A stretch of DNA of 7,445 nt from a bacterium (lineage in GTDB: Bacteria > Planctomycetota > UBA11346). The translations under genes were made by a program, and so were the position numbers. The stretch lies in the NCBI GenBank assembly GCA_020049615.1, contig JAIFKN010000222.1, forward strand, positions 1 through 7,445, written 5' to 3'. Below are positions 1 through 5,705 of the stretch, piece after piece (the stretch's first letter is position 1; each line of letters opens with the position of its first letter). The notes under the pieces were generated by a model. The model was given only the letters and a program-made list of their open reading frames with translations. It ran no database searches and had not been told where the DNA came from.

Positions 1-7
1 GGGGTTT

Positions 8-87
8 CCGGGGGAGGGGCGAACGCCGCAGCGACGGGATACTGGCGTCGTACGCCCCGTCGCGGAGGCGCCGAGCCCCTCCCCCGG
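8..87. repeat. Nested long inverted repeat (structured intergenic element)
   Basis: A 13-bp perfect inverted repeat pairs 8-20 (CCGGGGGAGGGGC) with 75-87 (GCCCCTCCCCCGG). Inside it, 31-38 (GCGACGGG) pairs with 56-63, a short CGCC (24-27) can pair with GGCG (67-70), and a tip hairpin pairs 44-48 (GGCGT) with 52-56 around a 3-nt loop, sharing base 56 with the middle stem. The whole 80 nt can fold as one long interrupted hairpin. The right arm is followed by CAAAAAG rather than a T-tract, so it is not a standard intrinsic terminator on the plus strand, and on the minus strand the T-run lies before the stem. It could be a dispersed palindromic element, a structured small RNA or leader, or a cruciform-forming site. 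The pairing is seen directly; the function is unknown. Confidence 0.75.
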
Positions 88-172
88 CAAAAAGCGCTCG
101 TCGGTCCCAGGCCGTCGTACAGGCTGGTGCGGCTTCTGCTTCGTCGGCCTGCGCGCCGCCCACCGTGCCGCC

Positions 173-562
173 ATGCCCATCGTCACCATCGTCATCGCCG
201 CCCTGCTCATCGCCCTCGGGCTCGTCAGCCGCTCGCTCAGCGATTCGCCGAGCGTCACCGTGCTCATCCCGGCCTTCCTCGGCGCGGCCCTGCTGCTCGC
301 CGGCCTGGTCGCGTTCAAGGCCGGGGCGCGCAAGCACGCCATGCATGTCGCGGCGATGCTCGCCCTGTTCGGCATCGTCGGCGGAGCCGGGGCCTTGGTG
401 CATCTGCCCGCGCTGCTCAGCGGCGGCGAGGTGCAGCGGCCGTTGGCGGTGGCCTCGCGCTCGCTGACCGTCCTGCTGTGCGCCGTGCTGCTCTGCCTGG
501 CGGTGCGCTCGTTCATCGCCGCCCGGCGTGCAAGGCTGGCGCCGGCCGTGCCCGTGGCATGA
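173..562 (+). CDS. Small four-helix integral membrane protein, function unknown
   Basis: A 129-residue protein with four hydrophobic segments at about residues 3-19, 27-47, 57-77 and 95-116. Basic clusters RKHAMH (about 53-58) and RSFIAARRARL (about 112-122) suggest cytoplasmic loops. The pattern LIPAFLGAALLLAGL followed by RKHAMHVAA is one I associate with a family of unnamed membrane proteins common in Planctomycetota and Verrucomicrobiota; this is from memory, and the family has no known role. I see no catalytic or metal-binding motif. The ATG at 173 was chosen because the first membrane segment begins straight after it; no Shine-Dalgarno sequence is visible. A thioredoxin-like gene follows 21 nt downstream on the same strand, so the two are probably co-transcribed. 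Two overlapping frames (127-798 and 165-467) are Arg/Pro-rich shadows. Confidence 0.8.
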   Translation: MPIVTIVIAALLIALGLVSRSLSDSPSVTVLIPAFLGAALLLAGLVAFKAGARKHAMHVAAMLALFGIVGGAGALVHLPALLSGGEVQRPLAVASRSLTVLLCAVLLCLAVRSFIAARRARLAPAVPVA

Positions 563-583
563 TCCAACCACTCGGAGACCGAT

Positions 584-1033
584 ATGCACCGCTACGCCAT
601 CCTCCTCGTCTTCGCTGCCACGCTCGCCTCGGCGGAACTGACGCTCACTGGCACTTGGGCCGGGGCCAAGGCCGAACTCCCGAGCAACGCGACCGTCGTG
701 CTGGCGCTCTACGATCGCGACGGCTCCTGCTGCGGCGGGCCGGCGGCGGCGCTGGCCGGCCTGGGCAACCTGCGCACCGCGCTCAAGGACAGGGCTGACA
801 TCCGCCTGGTCGCGGTCGACGTCACCAAGGCTGCCACCGTCGAGCAGGCCACGGCGGCGGCGGCTCTGCACCACACCGACGGCATCCCGCTGCTGGTCGA
901 CGGCCCCAGGGCGACGGCCGCCGCCCTGGGGGTCGAGATCGACATGACCATGACCTACATCATCTGCCTCGCGGACGGTGCCCGCGAGGTGTCGCACAGC
1001 CCCAACCAGGTGAAGAAGAAGCTGGGGCTGTAG
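584..1033 (+). CDS. Secreted thioredoxin/peroxiredoxin-fold protein with atypical SCCGGP site
   Basis: A 149-residue protein with a signal peptide (residues 1-17, cleavage after ASA). The remainder reads like a TlpA/AhpC-type thioredoxin fold. A beta strand (TVVLALYD, 37-44) leads into D-G-S-C-C-G-G-P (46-53) and a helix. A second strand (IRLVAVDVT, 73-81) follows, then HHTDGIPLLVDG (96-107), which resembles the 'PLLxD...A..GV' stretch of peroxiredoxins. Last is TYIICLADGAR (124-134), which sits where 'PTTFLIDRDG' would be. The usual CxxC is absent: there is a vicinal Cys49-Cys50 pair, and Met/Thr replace the expected cis-proline region; C128 is the only other cysteine. It may be a redox or metal-binding periplasmic protein, or a degenerate fold member. 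CGGAGA precedes the ATG by a few bases, so the start is convincing. It ends one base before the convergent copper receptor gene. Confidence 0.8.
   Translation: MHRYAILLVFAATLASAELTLTGTWAGAKAELPSNATVVLALYDRDGSCCGGPAAALAGLGNLRTALKDRADIRLVAVDVTKAATVEQATAAAALHHTDGIPLLVDGPRATAAALGVEIDMTMTYIICLADGAREVSHSPNQVKKKLGL
996..1031. terminator. Possible bidirectional termination hairpin between convergent genes
   Basis: A perfect 9-bp inverted repeat (996-1004 ACAGCCCCA and 1023-1031 TGGGGCTGT, 18-nt loop) sits in the last codons of the thioredoxin-like gene and reaches into its stop codon. It lies just downstream of the copper receptor stop on the other strand. There is only one base between the two genes, so any shared terminator has to overlap coding sequence. 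No U-tract follows on either strand and the loop is long, so this is a tentative call; it could also be a chance pairing in codons. Confidence 0.3.
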
Positions 1034-1034
1034 T

Positions 1035-3035
1035 TCAGAACCGCACGCCAGCCGAGACCCAGACGCTGCGGCCAGGTTCGTTGACCCGCACCACCGTGGT
1101 GTCGAAGGCGCTCGGCTTGTTGAGGTGCTCGGCGTAGGTGCGGTCGAGCAGGTTGTCCACTGACAGCTCCGCCCCGCGCCACGGCGTCCACGTAGCCGAG
1201 AGGTCGAGCACGGCCCAGGCCGGCGTCTCGCCAGCGTCGAGGGCGGAGCCGGTGGCGGCATCGTCATCGACCCGCGTCGCCCGCGCTGACCAGCGCATGG
1301 CCAATCGGCCCTGCAGCGCCCCGTGATGCGCGTTCAGCGCGGCGGTGCCGGACAGCGGCGGGATCTGCGGCAATGGCAGATCGCTGTCGAGGTCCTCGGC
1401 CCAGGTCCAGGCGGCCTCGGCCTCCAGCCAGCCGGTCAGCGGCAGGGCCCCTTCGGCGGAAACGCCGGCGAGCAGCGCCTGCCCGTTGTGGTAGACCGTC
1501 GCCTGGTCGGCCAGCAGGACGCCATCCTGGCGCCGGGCGCGATCGCGGCGGATGTAGTCCTGCACCCGGTCGAGCCAGACCTCGCCGTGCCAGCGTGGCT
1601 GTTCGCGGCCACCATCACGGCCGATGCGGGCCTGCACCTGGTTGTGCGTCTCGGCCTCGAGGTCGGGATTGCCGACCCAGCGCGCCGAAGGCGTGCCATT
1701 GCCGGCGATGAAGCGCTCGGTGGGATCGGCGGCGCGCTGCTGCCGCGAGACGGCCAGCGTGATGAGACCGTCGCCGGCCCAGTCGCGTTCGAGTCGCAGC
1801 GCCGCGCCGAAGAGGTGCTCGCTGCGCGCCTCGGCGTCGGCGCCGTAGTAGAGAGTGTAAAGCTGGTCGGGCGACATCGCTGCCCCAGCGGGATCGACGC
1901 CACTGTCGGGCGCCTCGCTGCGCACCAGATCATAGCGCAGGCCGGGGATGATGCGGAAGTCGCCGGCCGTCACGCTCAGGTCACTCCACGCACCGAGCCG
2001 GCGGATGCGTGCGTCCGGCCACAGCACCGAGTTCAGCGTGGTGACGGTGGCATCGGTTGGGCCGCTGTAGCGGCGGGCGTCCTGGTGCAGATCGTCGAGG
2101 TCGAGGCCCAGGCCGAGCAGTCCCGCCCCGGTGCGCAAGCTGCTGGCGGCTTGGACACCGGTGCTATCGCTGGTGGTCGGGGCGCGCATGCGCGTGCCGC
2201 CCACGGCCACCGGCCGCAGGCTGTAGTTGTCCATGCTGTGCTCGACCCGGCTGGCCCAGGCGTCGAGGGTCGCTCTGGCGAGGAGTCCGTCGCCCGCGTG
2301 GCTCAGGCGCAGCCTGGTGGTCGCGTCGTCGGAGTAGGTCGCGTCCATGCCGGCGCCGGCGTAGAGCACGTCACGCTCGTGGGTGAGGTCGTGGCTGAGT
2401 TCCAGGCGCGTCTGCGCTGAGGGCGTCCAGCCGAGGCTGCCGCCGCCCTTGGCCGAGCGGTAGGCGCTGCGCACCGCGTTGCCGTCGCCGTCCTCGTAGT
2501 CGTCGGCCCGGGCGGCGTGGAAGCTGCCGCGGGCGTAGCCCTGCTCGCTGCCGAGAGCCAGCCAGGCCCCGGCTTCACGTGCCGCGCCGTTGCCGGCATA
2601 GCGCGCATCGGCCTCGGCCCGGAACACGCTGCCATCGGAGAAGTCCAGTATTTCGCGTTCCAGCCGGATGACACCCAGCGGTGCGCCAGGCTGGCGCACG
2701 TCGAGGCCACCGGCGGTCAGGCTGGCGCGGCCTGCTCCGACCGGCGCGTAGGTGGCCGGCGGATCCATGCGGTTCGGACAGGCGCCCTGCGGGCAGGCGC
2801 CATCGGCGATGACGCGCAGGCGCGAGGCCGACTGGCCGCGCACCACCGGGTCGAGTCCGACGCCGCCCATGCGCACGGCATCGACGCCCGGCAGATTGCG
2901 CAGGGTCGCGCCGGCATCGGCGGCGGGCAGGCCGAGGCGGAGCGGCGGCTCCTGCTCAGCGGTGACGGTGATGACCTCCTCGGCGGCGAGGCCGGTGGAC
3001 AGGATGAGCAGGGTGGGAATGAGACGGGTGTACAT
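1035..3035 (-). CDS. TonB-dependent outer-membrane copper receptor (OprC/NosA type)
   Basis: A 666-residue TonB-dependent receptor expected to import copper across the outer membrane. It has a signal peptide (MYTRLIPTLLILSTGLAA), a TonB-box-like EEVITVTAE at 19-27 directly after it, a plug domain with LPGVDAVRMGG and VVRGQSASRLRVIADGA, and a beta-barrel ending in GVRF with a C-terminal Phe, as expected for BAM-inserted barrels. The plug carries GACPNRMDPP, the hallmark of the TonB-copper family, giving C86-x3-M90. The barrel carries EHSMDNYSLRP, giving H266-x-M268. These match the CxxxM and HxM copper ligands known from Pseudomonas OprC. An extra Cys81 lies five residues before C86. The ATG at 3035 was chosen over 3077 because the signal peptide starts there; CTGGA lies upstream. 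It is last of four minus-strand genes, about 96 bp after the CPMC protein gene. OprC or NosA orthology is not proved, so no symbol is given. Confidence 0.93.
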   Translation of the reverse strand: MYTRLIPTLLILSTGLAAEEVITVTAEQEPPLRLGLPAADAGATLRNLPGVDAVRMGGVGLDPVVRGQSASRLRVIADGACPQGACPNRMDPPATYAPVGAGRASLTAGGLDVRQPGAPLGVIRLEREILDFSDGSVFRAEADARYAGNGAAREAGAWLALGSEQGYARGSFHAARADDYEDGDGNAVRSAYRSAKGGGSLGWTPSAQTRLELSHDLTHERDVLYAGAGMDATYSDDATTRLRLSHAGDGLLARATLDAWASRVEHSMDNYSLRPVAVGGTRMRAPTTSDSTGVQAASSLRTGAGLLGLGLDLDDLHQDARRYSGPTDATVTTLNSVLWPDARIRRLGAWSDLSVTAGDFRIIPGLRYDLVRSEAPDSGVDPAGAAMSPDQLYTLYYGADAEARSEHLFGAALRLERDWAGDGLITLAVSRQQRAADPTERFIAGNGTPSARWVGNPDLEAETHNQVQARIGRDGGREQPRWHGEVWLDRVQDYIRRDRARRQDGVLLADQATVYHNGQALLAGVSAEGALPLTGWLEAEAAWTWAEDLDSDLPLPQIPPLSGTAALNAHHGALQGRLAMRWSARATRVDDDAATGSALDAGETPAWAVLDLSATWTPWRGAELSVDNLLDRTYAEHLNKPSAFDTTVVRVNEPGRSVWVSAGVRF

Positions 3036-3118
3036 GATGATCCAGCCCGGTATTCCAGGCGGTTGGGGAGATGGCATGCATGGGTATGCCGCCGCGCCGG
3101 ATGGCGTGGGGCTGGCGT

Positions 3119-3130
3119 GGCCGCGCGGCC
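3119..3130. repeat. 12-bp perfect GC palindrome downstream of the CPMC gene
   Basis: GGCCGCGCGGCC is a perfect palindrome starting two bases after the stop codon of the CPMC protein gene, in the 96-bp gap before the copper receptor start at 3035. The rest of the gap has a weak 5-bp hairpin (3073-3077 with 3086-3090) and no clear promoter. The palindrome may be chance in GC-rich DNA, or a processing or regulatory site separating receptor expression from the upstream genes. Confidence 0.3.
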
Positions 3131-3131
3131 G

Positions 3132-3515
3132 TCAGGCGCGCTGCGGCGGTGGCGGCTGCGGTGCCGCCAGGAATCCATCTGGCGCCCCGGCTACTGCGGG
3201 CGGATCAAGGTCGCTGGCGTCGATGTCGCTGGCCTGCAGGCAGGGGAGCGTAGCGGGAGGAGCGGACATCAGCTTGCCGAACGTCTGCTTGTCGGGCGCC
3301 GGCTGGCCAGGGACGCGCTCATCGCGCAGGGCGGCGGCGGCGCGGCACATCGGGCAGCGTTCCGCGCCGTCGAAGGTCGAGGCCACAGCGGCATTCCAGT
3401 CCATGCGCTGGATCCGGGAGACGAGCATGCCGGTCCAGCCGACGGCCTGCACCACCGCGGCATCGCCTGCGACCAGCAGCAGGATGAGGATCCAGGTGGC
3501 GGTGCGACCAAGCAC
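3132..3515 (-). CDS. Small membrane-anchored protein with CPMC motif, possible copper-handling partner
   Basis: About 127 residues if translation starts at the GTG at 3515. The frame stays open up to an ATG at 3629, which would add an Arg/Pro-rich leader and overlap the preceding gene by 44 nt. One hydrophobic segment near the N-terminus (WILILLLVAGDAAVVQAVGW) acts as signal or anchor. It is followed by MLVSRIQ...TFDGAERCPMCRAAAALR and a low-complexity Pro/Ala tail. The 'TFDG...CxxC' arrangement recalls small proteins I have seen in Verrucomicrobia and relatives, and loosely DUF2946-type proteins, which carry a CPxC motif (from memory, unverified). The two Cys around Pro-Met would be a plausible soft-metal site facing the periplasm; a further Cys lies in ATLPC. 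The position directly before the copper receptor supports a metal role, which remains inference. The start codon is uncertain, with no good Shine-Dalgarno sequence at either candidate. Confidence 0.72.
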   Translation of the reverse strand: MLGRTATWILILLLVAGDAAVVQAVGWTGMLVSRIQRMDWNAAVASTFDGAERCPMCRAAAALRDERVPGQPAPDKQTFGKLMSAPPATLPCLQASDIDASDLDPPAVAGAPDGFLAAPQPPPPQRA

Positions 3516-3585
3516 AGGAGAAAGGTTCAGCGGCCGCGCCGGATGGAAAGGGGGGCGAGGCCAAGCTGGTACAGATTGGCGCGGC

Positions 3586-4710
3586 TCACTTGAGGTTGCG
3601 CGCGACGGCTTTGAGCGCGCGTACGGCATAGGCCGTGCACAGGTGCGGGATGCCCTCGGCCCAGCGCTGCTCGTCGTTCAGCCAGTAGGCGGCGATCGTG
3701 CCGTCCGCCAGCTTGACCTCGTGGGCACGGGCGTTGACCGCAGCGTAGAGGTCGGCGCGCCAGTCGGCGGTGCGGCCGTCAGGCAGGGTGACCGTGGGCG
3801 TGGCAAGCAGGTCGAGGGCGCGCGCAGCCAGCGCCTGGCTGTGGAATAGGCCCTGGCGTTCGCGCCCATTGCCCAGGCCGGGGTTGGCGTCGAAACCGTA
3901 GTTGCGTGTCAGCCAGCCGACCGCCGCCTGCACCCGCGGATCGTCGCGCTTGAGATCGAGCAGCAGATACGTCGAGATCAGCGCGTAGGTCATCGAGGCG
4001 GTCGGCACGTGGCGCGGCACCGAGCCGAGGCTGCGGTTCTCCCAGCTGCGTGCCGCGTCCTGCGGCCCGTACACCCCGCCGCCGCTGTCACCGACCCACT
4101 CCGAGCTGTTGGTCGATTTGAGGTCCTGGCAGCGCTGGACGAAGGCGAGGGCGGCCTGCAGGCGTGGATCGGTCGGCGACATGCCTGAGGCACGCAGCGC
4201 GTCGACCGCGTAGGCGGTGTTCGACAGGTCCTCGCTGCCAGCCGGTTTGTCGGGTCCGTAGCCGATGCCGCCGGAGCCCGGGCTGGCGGTGTCGCGGTTC
4301 TGCCGCCCGAGAATGAAATCCTGCATCTTCTGCACGTCGAAGCTGTGCGCACGCGGATCGGGCAGCAGCACGACGAATCGTAGCGCGCAGGCGGTGGTGT
4401 AGTTGGCGATGCCTTCGTCGGGGGCGTAGACCCCGCCGTCGGCCTGGCGCAGGGCGGCGAGGTGACGGATGGCGCCGGCGATGGCGGGATGCTCGGCTGG
4501 CAGGGCGTGCGGCTCCTGGCTCAGGGCCTCGGCGACCAGGGCGGTGATGCCCGGCGTGAACACGCCGCCCTCGGCGAGCGCGCCGTCAGGCTGGGCGCGC
4601 GCGGTCAGCCAGGCCTGGGCGCGGTCGATCAGCGCCAGCACCTGGGGCTTGGCCGGCAGCTCGGCGGCGCCGACGCTGACCACCCAGGCGAGCAGCAGGA
4701 GCGTCTTCAT
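3586..4710 (-). CDS. Secreted squalene-cyclase/prenyltransferase-like repeat protein (alpha-alpha toroid)
   Basis: A 374-residue protein with a signal peptide (MKTLLLLAWVVSVGAA) and no lipobox, so probably periplasmic. The rest consists of helical repeats each carrying a Gly-rich turn: QPDGALAEGG (40-49), QADGGVYAPDEG (89-100), GSGGIGYGPDKP (145-156) and SGGGVYGPQD (209-218). Paired helices such as LSNTAYAVDALRAS (162-175), MTYALISTYLLL (240-251) and LCTAYAVRALKAV (357-369) complete the repeats. This is the terpenoid cyclase/prenyltransferase alpha-alpha toroid. I see no DxDD cyclase motif and the protein is exported, so a lipid cyclase is unlikely. Toroids of this kind also bind ligands or proteins, as in complement and cobalamin-carrier proteins. 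Its ATG overlaps the stop of the lipoprotein gene as ATGA (4707-4710), implying translational coupling. The substrate or partner is unknown. Confidence 0.88.
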   Translation of the reverse strand: MKTLLLLAWVVSVGAAELPAKPQVLALIDRAQAWLTARAQPDGALAEGGVFTPGITALVAEALSQEPHALPAEHPAIAGAIRHLAALRQADGGVYAPDEGIANYTTACALRFVVLLPDPRAHSFDVQKMQDFILGRQNRDTASPGSGGIGYGPDKPAGSEDLSNTAYAVDALRASGMSPTDPRLQAALAFVQRCQDLKSTNSSEWVGDSGGGVYGPQDAARSWENRSLGSVPRHVPTASMTYALISTYLLLDLKRDDPRVQAAVGWLTRNYGFDANPGLGNGRERQGLFHSQALAARALDLLATPTVTLPDGRTADWRADLYAAVNARAHEVKLADGTIAAYWLNDEQRWAEGIPHLCTAYAVRALKAVARNLK

Positions 4711-5402
4711 TTCACGGCTCCGATCGGCGTGATGCGCAGATCGTCGAAGCGGCTGACCGCCTCGGCCTTGGTCCACACCCCGCACATGCCGGGCCCGGCG
4801 AAGGTGGTGTCCTGGTGGCGGATGATGGTGCGCCCATCAAGCATGACGGTGAGCTGTGCGCCGACCGCCTCCACCGCCAGTTCGTGCCACGCGTCGCGCT
4901 CCACCGGACCCTCCCACTCGGCCAGCTCGCTGCGCTTGCCGTCGACGAAGCGGTAGAGGCGGATGTTCTCACCCCAGCCCGAGGTGTTGGCGCGCGCGAC
5001 GTAGTAATTGCGCTCGTCGACCGCCCGCACCACCACGCCGAAGGACCGGTCGCGCCCACCGCTGATGGCGCGCGCCCGCACCGCGGCACGTACGTCGGTC
5101 AGCCGGGCCTGCGGCCACAGCGCGACCGGGTAGCGGTGGTTGGTCTCGTCGCCGTCGCTCTGCTGCAGCACGCGGACCGCGCCATCGGCGATGACCTCCC
5201 AGCGCGCCGGCTTCGCCTCGGGCGGACCCGGCCAGGCGCAGAGGAACCCGGCCGGCGGCGCTCCCACGGGCATGGCCTCGAAGTCGAATGCGAGTTCGGC
5301 TCCGGCGGCCGGCGCAGGCTTGGCGGGTGTGCTCGGGTCGGGACGGCCGCAGGCGCTCAGCACGGCGATGGCGGCGAGGAGGATGGCATGGGTCCGGCGC
5401 AT
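4707..5402 (-). CDS. Lipoprotein with LamG/DUF1080-like jelly-roll domain
   Basis: A 231-residue protein. MRRTHAILLAAIAVLSAC is a lipoprotein signal with lipobox L-S-A-C and lipidated Cys18, followed by a Pro/Ala linker to about residue 34. The mature part (35-228) is a concanavalin/jelly-roll domain of the LamG or DUF1080 (3-keto-disaccharide hydrolase, 'family 16 glycoside hydrolase') type. Indicators are LAFDFEAMPVGAPP, RSFGVVVRAVDERNYYVARAN (119-139), NIRLYRFVDGKRSEL, AWHELAVEAVGAQLTVMLDGRTI (171-193) and the closing SRFDDLRI (217-224). I cannot identify catalytic residues, so a sugar- or ligand-binding role is as likely as an enzyme. The start at 5402 gives the lipoprotein signal; the longer open frame to 5522 would bury it. 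It is the first gene of the minus-strand group and overlaps the next gene by 4 nt. A role with the copper receptor is inferred only from operon position. Confidence 0.82.
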   Translation of the reverse strand: MRRTHAILLAAIAVLSACGRPDPSTPAKPAPAAGAELAFDFEAMPVGAPPAGFLCAWPGPPEAKPARWEVIADGAVRVLQQSDGDETNHRYPVALWPQARLTDVRAAVRARAISGGRDRSFGVVVRAVDERNYYVARANTSGWGENIRLYRFVDGKRSELAEWEGPVERDAWHELAVEAVGAQLTVMLDGRTIIRHQDTTFAGPGMCGVWTKAEAVSRFDDLRITPIGAVK

Positions 5403-5481
5403 GCCGGCAGTGTCGATGGCCATGCCCGCGCGCAATGCGGCTGGCTGGCGAGGTCCTGCCCAGCCCGGACGGGCTATGCCG

Positions 5482-5530
5482 GCGGCCTGATCAGCTGCCC
5501 GGCTGGCCCAGGCCCAGTTCATCAGGCCGC
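5482..5530. repeat. 10-bp perfect inverted repeat in divergent region
   Basis: GCGGCCTGAT (5482-5491) is perfectly repeated in inverse at 5521-5530 with a 29-nt spacer, and the left arm overlaps the palindrome CTGATCAG (5487-5494). It lies 80-128 bases upstream of the lipoprotein start on the minus strand. It could be a pair of operator half-sites or a leader hairpin; the sequence alone does not decide. Confidence 0.45.
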
Positions 5531-5589
5531 TTGCGCAGGGTGATGCAGCATGGGCGGAGATGCTATGGCCCCAGCCGTCGGGCCGGGCA

Positions 5590-5614
5590 CCCGTGTCGTT
5601 GCGACCGACACGGG
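5590..5614. promoter_or_regulatory. 9-bp dyad, candidate operator upstream of DUF3450 gene
   Basis: CCCGTGTCG (5590-5598) and CGACACGGG (5606-5614) form a perfect dyad with a 7-nt centre, ending 91 bases before the DUF3450 start. The size and symmetry fit the binding site of a dimeric regulator, or a hairpin in a 5' leader. No T-tract follows, so it is not a standard terminator. The regulator is not in the window. Confidence 0.4.
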
Positions 5615-5705
5615 CGTATCAAGCCTGTCCAGGGGACCGACATCCGCCTCCGGCTGGCCGCTGGCCATGGCGCTCCGTGCCGCATCATCCGGCGCACCGC
5701 CGACC

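Larger units (their letters stand above)
5403..5705. promoter_or_regulatory. Divergent control region between receptor operon and energiser operon
   Basis: These 303 bases separate two divergently transcribed operons and must hold both promoters. I see no convincing -35/-10 pair and no Fur-box-like sequence. They do hold three inverted repeats: 5462-5466 with 5471-5475 (AGCCC/GGGCT, tetraloop), 5482-5491 with 5521-5530 (GCGGCCTGAT/ATCAGGCCGC, 29-nt spacer, with an internal CTGATCAG palindrome at 5487-5494), and 5590-5598 with 5606-5614 (CCCGTGTCG/CGACACGGG). Open frames that run into this region from both sides lack signal peptides at their far ends and are treated as noncoding extensions. 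Confidence 0.5.

Noticed and set aside
88..172. Possible short gene or terminator after the nested palindrome
   Set aside because: There is only a 7-bp inverted repeat (108-114 with 145-151) and no coding signal or T-tract; nothing further can be supported.
127..798. Arg/Ala-rich open frame spanning the first two genes
   Set aside because: It crosses the stop of one supported gene and the start of another in a different frame and gives a highly basic low-complexity translation.
1323..2420. 365-codon open frame antisense to the copper receptor gene
   Set aside because: It is a shadow of the GC-rich receptor gene: no recognisable domain, composition dominated by Gly/Ala/Arg/Val, and the opposite strand carries clear family motifs.
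2517..3849. Two long plus-strand open frames (2517-3593 and 2752-3849)
   Set aside because: They run across three minus-strand genes and the gaps between them, with low-complexity Arg/Gly/Ala translations and no domain signal; high G+C removes stop codons from the other frames.
4815..5543. 242-codon plus-strand open frame
   Set aside because: It lies opposite the lipoprotein gene, whose lipobox and jelly-roll motifs are clear; the translation has no family features.
5599..5622. TTGCGA...TATCAA as a promoter for the DUF3450 gene
   Set aside because: The spacing is only about 12 bases and the first box lies inside the dyad centre, so it does not fit a sigma-70 promoter.
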